DNA of 17,660 bases from the NCBI GenBank assembly GCA_964655775.1, contig CAZZNQ010000086.1:1-17660 (forward strand), given 5' to 3'. This stretch comes from CAZZNQ01 sp964655775. Its GTDB lineage: Bacteria; Planctomycetota; Brocadiia; SM23-32. The notes beneath the pieces are model-generated. The model was not told where the DNA came from. It made no database searches and saw nothing but the letters and a program-made list of their open reading frames with translations. Below, piece after piece: positions 1-7,407 of the stretch; position 1 is the first letter of the stretch, and every line of letters starts with the position of its first letter. The position numbers and the translations under genes were made by a program.

Positions 1-762
1 GAGAACGCGCATGGACAGCAGTCGCCTGTAGTTGCGGTCGGCGAACACCTGCCGCATCCCATCCGAAATCGTCTGCAGTACGCTTCGCTTCTTCGGCGCG
101 CTGGCGTTCCCGTTCTCCTTTGCCAGGCACCACATGCCCCATCCGGTGGCGCACAGCAGCGTGCCGAGTGCCGCCAGGAGGCAGTAGCTCTGCGGCGACG
201 GCATCCAGTTGAGCACCGGTTGCACCAGCAGGAAGCTCGCGGCCAGCGCCAGCCCATCGCCGAAGAACGACCGCCAGCCGAAAAAACTCCCGAGACGGTC
301 CGGGGCCACGCTCTGCCCCACCAGGTCGAAGAACGGTATCCCGCCCGCCCCCTGCAGGCTTCGGTAAGCGAAGTAGCAAGCGAAGAAGAAGGCCAGCACC
401 CACGCGCTCTCGGTCCGAGCAGTAAGCCATATGCTCGCGACCATGGCGACCATGGCGGCGACCCTGAAGACGGAAGCCCACACGTAGAAGGGCTTTTTCC
501 GCGACCGATGCTCTATCAGGGTACTCATGTAAAGCTGAGGCCAGAGCACGCCCGCTATACTGAGAGTCGACAGCAGCCCCACGAGCGCCGCCGACCCGGT
601 CACCTCGTACACGAACGCGGCCAATATCAGGTTCGGGTTGACGAACTGCATGCCGGTCCGAACGAAGGCCCCATTCCCGATGCCCAGCAGGTAGTTGCGC
701 CGCATTCGGGCCGTTTCGTCGTGAGAGCAGCCGTCCGGCTGCGTTGCGGCTTCGTCGGCCAT
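1..762 (-). CDS. MFS-type membrane transporter, C-terminus beyond window edge
   Basis: The minus-strand frame is open from an ATG at 762 to base 1 without a stop, giving 254 visible residues. It begins MADEAATQPDGCSHDETARM, a soluble polar N-terminus. Strongly hydrophobic spans follow (roughly residues 22-45, 50-70, 80-100, 108-125, 165-180 and 190-210). After the second span lies a basic loop (HRSRKKPFY), as in the loop between helices 2 and 3 of major facilitator carriers. The visible part matches the N-terminal six-helix half plus the start of the central cytoplasmic loop (KENGNASAPKKRSVLQTISDG); the C-terminal half lies outside the window. The substrate cannot be read from sequence. The neighbouring exported protein and propeller proteins suggest a carbohydrate or its breakdown product, which is inference. 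The ribosome site is weak (GGGG just upstream). Confidence 0.8.
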   Translation of the reverse strand, partial: MADEAATQPDGCSHDETARMRRNYLLGIGNGAFVRTGMQFVNPNLILAAFVYEVTGSAALVGLLSTLSIAGVLWPQLYMSTLIEHRSRKKPFYVWASVFRVAAMVAMVASIWLTARTESAWVLAFFFACYFAYRSLQGAGGIPFFDLVGQSVAPDRLGSFFGWRSFFGDGLALAASFLLVQPVLNWMPSPQSYCLLAALGTLLCATGWGMWCLAKENGNASAPKKRSVLQTISDGMRQVFADRNYRRLLSMRVL

Positions 763-790
763 GGTCCCCGCGCGCGTCGCGTGAACGCGT

Positions 791-826
791 AGAGAAGAAA
801 GCGGGGCCGGTCTGCACCGGCCCCGC
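791..826 (-). terminator. Rho-independent terminator after the 405-residue exported protein gene
   Basis: Positions 801-810 and 817-826 form a perfect 10-bp GC-rich stem (GCGGGGCCGG / CCGGCCCCGC) with a 6-nt loop. Read on the minus strand it is followed by the T-rich run TTTCTTCTCT (800-791). It lies 38 bp beyond the stop codon of the exported protein and 29 bp before the transporter start, so it should separate those two minus-strand units. Confidence 0.85.
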
Positions 827-863
827 ATGCGCGTATCTCCGTCCTACAAAGTGACCCGTCGGG

Positions 864-2081
864 TCAGTCGCCGGACTTAAGGCTTAGGTAGTAGCTCGGA
901 ACGGCCGATATCCGCTGCCAGGCACTGAGCTCCGCCAGTCCGTCGCGTCCTGCGTTCTTCGACGAAAGCTGCTTGATCGTCGGATCAACGTATGCGAGCG
1001 AACCCCACAGCGAGGCAGGGTACGGATCCTCGCGGCCCTCCATCGTGAACTCGAACTTGGGCTCTTCCCGGTCGCCGTTCCAGAGAACGTCCAACTGCCG
1101 ACGCACAAAGCGCTGCATGTCCTCGTCGGTGAACACCAGCCCCCTCTTGTGGAACTGCGACATCATGCTCACCTCGCCCGAGGCGTAGCTGGTGCGGTAG
1201 GGATGCGGGCCGACCCAGTGAACGGGATCGTTGCGTCGCTTGAAGTCGCCCTCCCACACCGGCTGCCAGTAGTTCCAGTGGCTCCACCTGTCCCCTTCCG
1301 GCACCAGGTAGATCTGTTTGGCGGCGAGCGCCATCTTCTTGGCCTTGTCCAGGTACCACTCCTTGCCGGTTGCGTCATAGAAGTCCAGGTAACAGACGGC
1401 CACGTGGAGGAACTGGTTCAGCGGAAGCGACATGCCGGGCTGCTTTCCCGGGTTGTAGTAGCGATACAGGCCGCAGGGCTTCTCCAGCTCTATTTTCACC
1501 GGTTGATAGCTGTTCTTGACGCGCCGGATCGAGTCGATGGAGCCGCTCAGGTCCAGCCAGCTATCTTCCCACTTGGGCCAGATGTTCTGCTCCACCCACG
1601 CAACATAGGACTCGGCCCTTTCCCCGTACCTTACCTTCAAGGCCGGGTTCGCCCGGACGGCGGAGGCGAAGCGGGCGACGCTCTGGGTGATTATGGCGTC
1701 GTCCATGGGGATGCAGCGGCGACCGTTACGCCCGTAGGAGCCCTTCTCCGTGGGCCAGCCGAGCAGCCCGTCGATGTCCTTTGAGGCGGCCGCCTGCAGA
1801 TGCTCCCAGACCTTGCAGAACATATCGGCGGAATCGGTGTCGCCCGTCGCCGCCACCATGGTCACCATCCCGCGCAGGTACGGTGAGCCGCGCCACGTGA
1901 TGTCCTCGCCGTCCGTGAACTGGGCCACATTCTGCAGGTCGAGGACGCTTCTCTTCCACTCATTGATGATTCCCTGATCCTGGGCGTCGAGTGCCGATGC
2001 GCCGTTGCAGAGGGCCATGCTCGCGAGCGCCACGAACGCGACCAGCGTCGCGACGCCGTTAAGTCCGGAATACCCGTTCAT
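864..2081 (-). CDS. Exported protein of possible (alpha/alpha)-barrel hydrolase/lyase type
   Basis: A 405-residue protein. I chose the ATG at 2081 because GGAG lies 7 nt upstream and a typical signal peptide follows immediately: hydrophobic core at about residues 9-24 and a likely cleavage after ASA (residue 30). The frame is open further upstream to 2153, but that extension is Arg-rich and crosses a hairpin. The mature protein is rich in Trp and Tyr and in helical segments, with recurrent aromatic/acidic patches (SYVAWVEQNIWPKWEDSWLD, WSHWNYWQPVW, DPVHWVGPHPYRTSYASGE, ASLWGSLAYVDP). This recalls periplasmic (alpha/alpha)-toroid glycosidases and polysaccharide lyases. I cannot assign a family or catalytic residues. 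It acts outside the cytoplasm if the signal peptide is used. It is followed by a strong terminator and preceded by a hairpin leader. Confidence 0.75.
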   Translation of the reverse strand: MNGYSGLNGVATLVAFVALASMALCNGASALDAQDQGIINEWKRSVLDLQNVAQFTDGEDITWRGSPYLRGMVTMVAATGDTDSADMFCKVWEHLQAAASKDIDGLLGWPTEKGSYGRNGRRCIPMDDAIITQSVARFASAVRANPALKVRYGERAESYVAWVEQNIWPKWEDSWLDLSGSIDSIRRVKNSYQPVKIELEKPCGLYRYYNPGKQPGMSLPLNQFLHVAVCYLDFYDATGKEWYLDKAKKMALAAKQIYLVPEGDRWSHWNYWQPVWEGDFKRRNDPVHWVGPHPYRTSYASGEVSMMSQFHKRGLVFTDEDMQRFVRRQLDVLWNGDREEPKFEFTMEGREDPYPASLWGSLAYVDPTIKQLSSKNAGRDGLAELSAWQRISAVPSYYLSLKSGD

Positions 2082-2106
2082 TCCACGTCTCCAACCTGTA
2101 TTGCGG

Positions 2107-2154
2107 AAAACAGAAACGCGTGAGCCCACCGGACATCTCCGGTGTCGGCTCACG
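2107..2154 (-). terminator. Terminator-like hairpin with U-tract ahead of the exported protein gene
   Basis: On the minus strand, CGTGAGCC (2154-2147) pairs with GGCTCACG (2126-2119), and CACCGG pairs with CCGGTG inside it, with a 2-nt bulge and a 6-nt loop. A T-rich stretch (TTTCTGTTTTCC) follows at about 2116-2105. It lies about 84 bp after the stop of the 138-residue membrane protein gene, so it can end that transcript. A candidate promoter (2166-2194) starts just before it, so it would also sit at the very 5' end of the transcript for the exported protein. Confidence 0.7.
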
Positions 2155-2165
2155 CTCTACAATTA

Positions 2166-2194
2166 AGTTTACGCTCCGGCGAGCGGGCGCACAA
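2166..2194 (-). promoter_or_regulatory. Candidate promoter for the exported protein gene
   Basis: On the minus strand TTGTGC (2194-2189) and TAAACT (2171-2166) are separated by 17 bp, with AT-rich sequence continuing into the expected start near 2159. The -35 box is a modest match. Transcription from here would run straight into the terminator-like hairpin at 2154-2107. Confidence 0.35.
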
Positions 2195-2237
2195 GTTAAG
2201 GCAAAGGCCCGTGCCAACGTATCGGGAGGCAGGACTA

Positions 2238-2654
2238 TCAGCGTAGGTCTCTAGCCTTAGTAGCCTTGCGGGCTTTGAGCGCTTTGCGCGCCTTCTTGGC
2301 TTTGGCGGCCCGCAGACCATCGGGGGTTCCGTGCACCTTTGGTGCCTTCGGCGCCTTGGGCGCCTTAGGAGCTTTGGGGGCCTCCCTGGCCTCACGTGCC
2401 TTCCGGGCAATCGGTGCATTGATGGCGTCGGCGATGGCACCCGGGCTATCGTAGCTCTCTGGGGAAGAGTCCTGCTGCCGGTGCCCCTGCGTTCGATGAT
2501 TGACTCTTGGGGAGGAAACTCGACCCCTGGAGCGGCTCGGCCGGCGCGCCGGCATCCTCCCCGTGCCGTCCTCCTCCCCCATGAAACTGGAGAAAGCAAG
2601 CATGCAGAGAATACCGACTATAAGCAGGAAACCGAAAAGCGTGTCGAGCCTCAT
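2238..2654 (-). CDS. Small single-pass membrane protein with Lys/Ala/Pro-repeat tail
   Basis: A 138-residue protein. The ATG at 2654 is preceded by GGAGG with 4-nt spacing, and the frame upstream of it is not protein-like. Residues 5-22 form one hydrophobic helix (TLFGFLLIVGILCMLAF), so the protein is anchored at its N-terminus. Residues 30-90 are polar, with many Ser, Arg and Pro. Residues 92-106 are five tandem APK units. The last 20 residues are built from AKKARKALKARKATKAR-type steps, like the Lys/Ala/Pro tails of histone-H1-like bacterial proteins. A polycation on a membrane anchor could bind nucleic acid or acidic polymers; this is inference. I recognise no family. It is transcribed divergently from the first propeller gene, has its own candidate promoter, and ends before a strong hairpin terminator. 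Confidence 0.7.
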   Translation of the reverse strand: MRLDTLFGFLLIVGILCMLAFSSFMGEEDGTGRMPARRPSRSRGRVSSPRVNHRTQGHRQQDSSPESYDSPGAIADAINAPIARKAREAREAPKAPKAPKAPKAPKVHGTPDGLRAAKAKKARKALKARKATKARDLR

Positions 2655-2699
2655 AGCACCTCCAAACGCCGCTTCCGTGCAGTCGAATCGGGGCAATCC

Positions 2700-2714
2700 G
2701 CACAGATTCTGTGC
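2700..2714. promoter_or_regulatory. Palindrome, operator candidate
   Basis: GCACAGA-T-TCTGTGC is a perfect 7-bp dyad around a single central base. It lies about 10 bp downstream of the predicted start point of the minus-strand promoter at 2731-2759 and 46 bp upstream of the membrane protein ATG, a position suitable for a repressor site. No candidate regulator is encoded nearby. Confidence 0.4.
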
Positions 2715-2730
2715 TTCTGACCACCTATCC

Positions 2731-2759
2731 AGGGTAGGGCAGCAGACGCCGAATGTCAA
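2731..2759 (-). promoter_or_regulatory. Sigma70-type promoter for the membrane protein gene
   Basis: On the minus strand a perfect TTGACA (2759-2754) and TACCCT (2736-2731) are separated by 17 bp. The expected start is near 2724, giving a leader of about 70 nt. It is divergent from the plus-strand promoter at 2822-2849. Confidence 0.5.
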
Positions 2760-2821
2760 TAAGTTGTTTTCGGTTCCTAAGCCAGCACCGTGCCCTGTGT
2801 GAAACGAAAACGCAGCGTCCG

Positions 2822-2849
2822 TTGACACATCCCTTCAGGTTGATATCTT
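2822..2849 (+). promoter_or_regulatory. Sigma70-type promoter for the first propeller gene
   Basis: Perfect TTGACA (2822-2827), a 16-bp spacer, and TATCTT (2844-2849) preceded by an extended -10 TG at 2841-2842. The expected start is near 2857. This argues that the gene begins downstream of 2857 and not at the ATG at 2753, supporting the TTG start at 2921. Confidence 0.55.
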
Positions 2850-2920
2850 ATCGTGCTGTTCCATGTGTGGGCGGTTTGGCCTGGTTCGAGTTCACACTCC
2901 GTGCGCAGGGAGATTGCACT

Positions 2921-4171
2921 TTGGCTCTGAAGAAGGCGCTTTTCTACCCTTACCATCAGGTCCCCATCTCGGACACGACATGGTCGCTCCTGACCGGTCC
3001 GGATCGCCGAGTCTATGCCAGCGCATGCATCGAGCATCGCGGCGGAGCGGCGGCAATTGTCACGCGCTACAACGAAGAGAAGGACACAATCGAGTACGTA
3101 ATCGACATCGGCGAGTCCTGCGGCGACCACCCATCCTCCGGCAGGGCCACACAGTGCAAGATCCACTACAGCTTTGTTCCGTCCGAGAGCGACGGTATCC
3201 TCTACGCGGCCACGCACGCCAGCGCTCGGGGCCTGGGCGACGTGACCTATAATGTCAATGCCGACTGGGGCGACGAGCGGCGCGCCTTCCGCGGCAGCGT
3301 GCTGATGGCTTATGACACGGCCAAGGACGAACTGCTCTGGTGCAGGCCGTTCATACTCAAGGAGGGCTGCCGGTGCCTGTGCTACGACGACCGCCGCCAG
3401 CGGATGTACGCGGTGGGCTGGCCGCGCAACCACTTCCTTGTCTACGACCTGGAGTCCGGGCAGTTCACCGATTGCGGGCGAATCGGTTCGGTCAACCCTC
3501 AGGCTATCTGGATGGACTCCAAACGCCGAGCCTATACCACAGACGACCGCGGCATGATCCTGCGCTACGATCCAGATGTCGGGCACCTGGAAGAACTCGC
3601 CATTCGCGTCCCCCGCGCGCCATACATGTCCGGCTGGCATACGGTCATCTACGATATCGTGGCCGCCCCGGACGGCGAGACCCTCTACGGCGTGCCCTGG
3701 TGCAACCAGGCTCACCTGTTCCGCCACTTCCCGCTGGACGGTCCCGATGGCCGGATCGAGGACCTGGGCCCGGCCACGCAGACAGACCGCGATCGCCGTC
3801 ACCCACTGTCCTTCTTCCAAGACCACTGCGGCGGGCTGGTCTTCGGGCCGGACGGCATGCTCTACTACGCCGTCTCCCGCTGGAAGCCCGGGACTGCACC
3901 TTACAGATCCGCCTGGGGAGACGAGAACGAGGAGTCCTTCCAAGGCATAGTCGTGCAGATGGACCCCGAGACCTACGAGCGCAAGGACTATGCCCGGCTC
4001 CAGCGCCCCGACGGCAAAGCGTCGCACTATGTCTCCCGTGGAGGCATGGATGTGAACGGCGACCTGTTCTTCGGCAACGTCGGCGCGATACCGTCCGGCA
4101 TGTTCCGCATGAAGATGAACTGCAAGAAGGCACCCGACCCCAAGAAGCACCCGCTGCGCATGTGGGGCTGA
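2921..4171 (+). CDS. Seven-bladed beta-propeller-like protein (first of a pair)
   Basis: A 416-residue protein. The start is TTG at 2921, with GGGAG 8 nt upstream and a promoter ending at 2849; the frame is open from 2753, but that part is upstream of the promoter start. Seven units resembling propeller blades can be picked out. Their pattern is DG-x-x-[LV]-Y-[AG], then a short strand ending [LV]-x-x-[YF]-[DN], at residues about 28-62, 90-140, 158-188, 200-226, 250-282, 309-358 and 378-400. Typical blade ends are HFLVYDLESG and GMILRYDPDV. No signal peptide is visible, so it is probably cytoplasmic. Cys-rich stretches (CRCLCYDD, residues 150-156) are notable. Substrate and reaction are unknown; propellers of this size include sugar-acid lyases and lactonases as well as pure binding scaffolds. 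Forty-one bp separate it from the next propeller gene, so they probably form an operon. Confidence 0.75.
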   Translation: MALKKALFYPYHQVPISDTTWSLLTGPDRRVYASACIEHRGGAAAIVTRYNEEKDTIEYVIDIGESCGDHPSSGRATQCKIHYSFVPSESDGILYAATHASARGLGDVTYNVNADWGDERRAFRGSVLMAYDTAKDELLWCRPFILKEGCRCLCYDDRRQRMYAVGWPRNHFLVYDLESGQFTDCGRIGSVNPQAIWMDSKRRAYTTDDRGMILRYDPDVGHLEELAIRVPRAPYMSGWHTVIYDIVAAPDGETLYGVPWCNQAHLFRHFPLDGPDGRIEDLGPATQTDRDRRHPLSFFQDHCGGLVFGPDGMLYYAVSRWKPGTAPYRSAWGDENEESFQGIVVQMDPETYERKDYARLQRPDGKASHYVSRGGMDVNGDLFFGNVGAIPSGMFRMKMNCKKAPDPKKHPLRMWG

Positions 4172-4212
4172 CATAGACCAGACAACGAACCTGGCACTCA
4201 CGGAGTTCCGAT

Positions 4213-5421
4213 ATGCCACTTGATCTTACCAAGAAGGAATGGCCGCCGAGGGGCAAGCGAGTCGGCCGCTCGTCGGTGCATGATGCCTACGTGACCGAAG
4301 GGCAGGCAGCCGCCCTCAGGCTGGGCTTTCCGGGGATGGTGATGCCGATTGACGGTGACGAAGCATACATCACCACGCTTGCGGTCGACGACCGCGACGT
4401 CGTCTACGGAGGCACCGGAGGAACGCGCGCGCACGTCTTCGCCGCCATGATACGTGGCATCAGCGGGGTCGTGGTCGACCTGATGGCGCTCGAAGAGAAC
4501 GCACGGACCACGGCCGTGATCGAAGGGCCCAACAAGCGCATCATATCCACCACCGCCCCGGGCGCCTCACGGCCGGACACCGACCCCCAGGACTGCATGG
4601 CCGAAGGAGAAGGTGCCATATACTTCAGCGACCGGTTCAGTCTGCCGCCCGACCTTGTGCACGAGTGGCACTTCTACAGAACGCAGGCGGAGAAGGCGTG
4701 CGTGCCCCTGCCCGGCGAGGGCATAGCGTGCGCAGTTCTGGTGGACGGCGCGGACGGCAAGGCGCTGCTTTGCGGGCTCGGCGAAAAGACCGGCACGCTG
4801 TTTCTGTGGGACCCGGAGTCGTCCGAGGCCGACCTGATCCAGCCGGTCGACGAGCATGAGATGTTCTCGCATTGCATGGTCCGCGCATCCGACGGCACGG
4901 TATACGGCACTGCGACGGAGGGCACGCTGTGGCGCTTTGATCCCGCGGCGCGGGAGTTCTGCATGACGGACATGGCCTTGCCGACGCTGGCCGGTCGCTC
5001 GAAGCGCAACCAGGCGGACAGCTTCGCGCTGGACCCCATCACCGGCGTCATTTACGGCGGCGGCGCAGCGGACGGCGTGCTGTTCGCGTTCGACCCCGCC
5101 GCCGGCACCGTGCGTTCGCTCGGAAAACCCACCGGCTTCCGCGGATGCAAGGGCGCGGCCGTCACCAGCGACGGACGCTTCTTCGGGATCGCGGGACGCG
5201 CCGGGGAGATGCCGCATCTGTTCTGCTACACGCCGGACTCTCACGAGCTGCGCGACCTCGGCCTCATGGGATCGTGCCTCGCTGAGCGCGTCTACGGCTA
5301 TCAGTTCGCTTGCAGCGCGGTGGGACGCGACGGGCAGATATTCTTTGGCGAGCACGACCGCAGCGGACATCTCTGGGTGTACTGGCCGGCCATACGCCGC
5401 CCGGCACCCAGTCCCGAGTGA
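4213..5421 (+). CDS. Beta-propeller-like protein (second of a pair)
   Basis: A 402-residue protein with an ATG at 4213 preceded by GGAG with 7-nt spacing. The C-terminal two thirds carry clear blade units: DGKALLCGLG..LFLWDPES (181-203), DGTVYGTATEGTLWRFDPA (227-245), TGVIYGGGAADGVLFAFDPA (277-296), DGRFFGIAGRAG..LFCYTPDS (320-343) and DGQIFFGEHDRSGHLWVYWP (373-392). Two weaker units lie at about 60-92 and 106-140, giving seven in all. The [LVF]-x-x-[FY]-[DTW]-P-[ADE] blade ends resemble those of the upstream protein, so the two are likely old paralogues. No signal peptide is seen. The N-terminus contains a conserved-looking HDAYVTEGQAAALRLGFPG stretch not typical of a blade. The reaction is unknown. 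Position between the first propeller and a dehydratase suggests a shared sugar-acid pathway; this is inference. Confidence 0.75.
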   Translation: MPLDLTKKEWPPRGKRVGRSSVHDAYVTEGQAAALRLGFPGMVMPIDGDEAYITTLAVDDRDVVYGGTGGTRAHVFAAMIRGISGVVVDLMALEENARTTAVIEGPNKRIISTTAPGASRPDTDPQDCMAEGEGAIYFSDRFSLPPDLVHEWHFYRTQAEKACVPLPGEGIACAVLVDGADGKALLCGLGEKTGTLFLWDPESSEADLIQPVDEHEMFSHCMVRASDGTVYGTATEGTLWRFDPAAREFCMTDMALPTLAGRSKRNQADSFALDPITGVIYGGGAADGVLFAFDPAAGTVRSLGKPTGFRGCKGAAVTSDGRFFGIAGRAGEMPHLFCYTPDSHELRDLGLMGSCLAERVYGYQFACSAVGRDGQIFFGEHDRSGHLWVYWPAIRRPAPSPE

Positions 5422-5435
5422 GGTCCGCGCACCGG

Positions 5436-5465
5436 TTGACAGCTTCGCACGGCGCCGATTAGACT
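5436..5465 (+). promoter_or_regulatory. Candidate promoter for the dehydratase gene
   Basis: Perfect TTGACA (5436-5441), 18-bp spacer, then TAGACT (5460-5465). The expected start near 5472 leaves a leader of about 34 nt carrying the ribosome site GGGAG. It lies wholly in the 84-bp gap after the second propeller gene, so the dehydratase can be expressed both on its own and by read-through. Confidence 0.5.
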
Positions 5466-5505
5466 TCATGTTCCCTGTGCCCGCAACAGAGAGGGAGACC
5501 CACTT

Positions 5506-7179
5506 ATGGCGTTGAGAAGCGACGTTACGAAGAAAGGGCTGGAGCGCATGCCGAACCGGTCGCTGCTGTACGCGACCGGCGTCACCCGCAGACAGATGGA
5601 CAAGCCGTTCATCGGCATCTGCAGCAGCTACACCGACCTGATACCCGGCCACATCGGCATGCGCGCCCTCGAGCGCAAGATCGAATGGGGGGTCTGCGCC
5701 GGCGGCGGCGTGCCGTTCGTCTTCTGCGTCCCGGGCATCTGCGACGGCATCGCCATGGGCCACGTGGGCATGCACTACTCGCTGCCGTCCCGCGAGCTCA
5801 TCGCCGACATGGTCGAGACCATCTGCCAGGCCCACCAGTTGGACGGGCTTGTGCTGCTGACGAACTGCGACAAGATCACGCCAGGAATGCTGATGGGCGC
5901 CTGTCGTCTGGACATACCTGCCATTGCCGTGACCGCGGGCCCTATGATGTCCGGCCGATTCGAGGGCCGGCGGCTTTCGCTGGTGCGCGACACGTTCGAG
6001 GCCGTCGGCCTCTGCAAGGCCGGCAAGCTCGGGGCTGAGGACGCCCTGGAACTGGAGATGGAGGCCTGCCCGGGCTGCGGGTCCTGCCAGGGGCTCTACA
6101 CGGCCAACACCATGGCCTGCCTGACCGAGGCGATGGGCATGAGCCTGCCCGGCACGGGCACCGGCCTTGCCGGCAGCGCCAAGAAGGAACGCCTGGCCGA
6201 GATGGCCGGCGAGCGCGTGATGGACCTTGTGCGCGAGGGGATCACCACGCGGCAGATCGTCCGCCGCGAGTCGCTGGAGAACGCGATCCGAATGGACATG
6301 GCACTGGGCGGGTCCACAAACACCACGCTACATATACCGGCCATCGCCCATGCCGCCGAGGTGGGCATCACTCTCGACGACTTCGACCGGCTCAGCCGTG
6401 ATACGCCTCAGCTCACGTCCCTCCGCCCCGGCGGCGAGCTCATGATGGAGGACCTCGAGTGGGCGGGTGGCATCCCCGCAGTGATGAAAACTATGGCCTC
6501 GCTGCTGAACAAGGAATGCCTCAACGTCTGCGGCGACACGGTCGGGCAGATCATCGAGGATTCCCCCGAACCCGATCGGAGTGTCGTCCACTCCCTTGAC
6601 GAGCCGGTTGCAGCCGAAGGCGGCATCGCCGTGCTGAAGGGCTCGCTCGCACCCGAAGGAGCCGTCGTCAAGCAGGGCGCCGTCAGCCCGCAGATGATGC
6701 AGTTCACCGGTACGGCGCGCGTGTTCGACAGCGAGGACGCGGGGATGGACTACCTGCTTCAGGACAAAGTGGTGCCCAAGGACGTGCTCATCATCCGATA
6801 CGAAGGCCCCAAGGGCGGACCGGGAATGCGTGAGTCGCTCGCGCTGACAGCCGCCGTCGCCGGCTGCGGACTGGGCGACAAGATCGCCATCGTCACTGAC
6901 GGCCGCTTCTCCGGCGGCACGCGGAACCTGAGCATCGGCCACGTCTCCCCCGAAGCCGCCGACGGCGGCCCGATCGCGCTGGCTCGGGACGGCGACCAGA
7001 TCAGGTTGGACCTGCCCGCGCGCAAGATGGACCTGCTGGTCGACGAGGATGAGCTGGCGCGTCGGCGCGAGGAGTGGCAGAAGCCCGCGCCCAAGTTCGA
7101 GCGCGGCTGGCTCTCCCGCTACGAGCGACTGGTGTCCAGCGCGGCCCGCGGCGCGGTCCTGGAACCGCCACGGGTGTAG
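5506..7179 (+). CDS. ilvD: IlvD/Edd-family dehydratase (dihydroxy-acid or sugar-acid dehydratase)
   Basis: A 557-residue protein, normal for the shorter IlvD branch. The ATG has GGGAG 8 nt upstream. Family landmarks are all present: PGHIGMR (47-53), DGIAMGHVGMHYSLPSRELIAD (80-101), TNCDKITPGMLMGA with cluster Cys121 and Mg-binding Lys123, CPGCGSCQGLYTANTM with Cys188/Cys194, GGSTN (268-272), EGPKGGPGMRE (433-443) and TDGRFSGGT (464-472) with the catalytic-type Ser, then GHVSPEAADGGPIAL (478-492). The enzyme uses an Fe-S cluster and Mg2+ to dehydrate 2,3-dihydroxy acids to 2-keto acids, in valine/isoleucine synthesis or in non-phosphorylative sugar-acid breakdown. The motif with Cys in the PCN position of [2Fe-2S] enzymes reads PGH here, while Cys39 lies nearby. 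No other ilv gene is adjacent and the neighbours are propellers, so a sugar-acid substrate is possible. Confidence 0.93.
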   Translation: MALRSDVTKKGLERMPNRSLLYATGVTRRQMDKPFIGICSSYTDLIPGHIGMRALERKIEWGVCAGGGVPFVFCVPGICDGIAMGHVGMHYSLPSRELIADMVETICQAHQLDGLVLLTNCDKITPGMLMGACRLDIPAIAVTAGPMMSGRFEGRRLSLVRDTFEAVGLCKAGKLGAEDALELEMEACPGCGSCQGLYTANTMACLTEAMGMSLPGTGTGLAGSAKKERLAEMAGERVMDLVREGITTRQIVRRESLENAIRMDMALGGSTNTTLHIPAIAHAAEVGITLDDFDRLSRDTPQLTSLRPGGELMMEDLEWAGGIPAVMKTMASLLNKECLNVCGDTVGQIIEDSPEPDRSVVHSLDEPVAAEGGIAVLKGSLAPEGAVVKQGAVSPQMMQFTGTARVFDSEDAGMDYLLQDKVVPKDVLIIRYEGPKGGPGMRESLALTAAVAGCGLGDKIAIVTDGRFSGGTRNLSIGHVSPEAADGGPIALARDGDQIRLDLPARKMDLLVDEDELARRREEWQKPAPKFERGWLSRYERLVSSAARGAVLEPPRV

Positions 7180-7364
7180 GAAAAGGCAGGAACTCAGCTA
7201 TCCACCCGGCCTGGCCTATGAAGATCCAGAGTCACCAACAGGCCCGACGTGATCCCTTGGCGCTTCTGCCGGGCGGGTACCAGTGAGCCGAGATGGCTGG
7301 CGTCTGCTGCCGACGGGCCGCTCTGGGCGGTATAAGAGTTGTGTAAGACCGGACGCGGCCCCGC

Positions 7365-7393
7365 TTGAAATCATGCGATGTGCCGCCTATACT
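7365..7393 (+). promoter_or_regulatory. Promoter of the tRNA gene
   Basis: TTGAAA (7365-7370), a 17-bp spacer and TATACT (7388-7393) give a near-consensus sigma70 promoter. The expected start near 7400 is 8 bp before the mature tRNA 5' end. The rest of the 7180-7407 gap after the dehydratase shows no convincing gene and no clear intrinsic terminator. Confidence 0.7.
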
Positions 7394-7407
7394 TGGATTC
7401 GGTATGG

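Noticed and set aside
220..792. A 190-residue plus-strand open frame at the left edge.
   Set aside because: It is antisense to the transporter, which has clear membrane segments on the minus strand, and is itself a Pro/Arg/His-rich shadow.
2777..4219. A 480-residue open frame opposite the first propeller gene, and similar long frames opposite the second propeller (4567-5835) and the integrase (7681-8853).
   Set aside because: All lie antisense to proteins with recognisable repeats or motifs and lack their own coherent domains.
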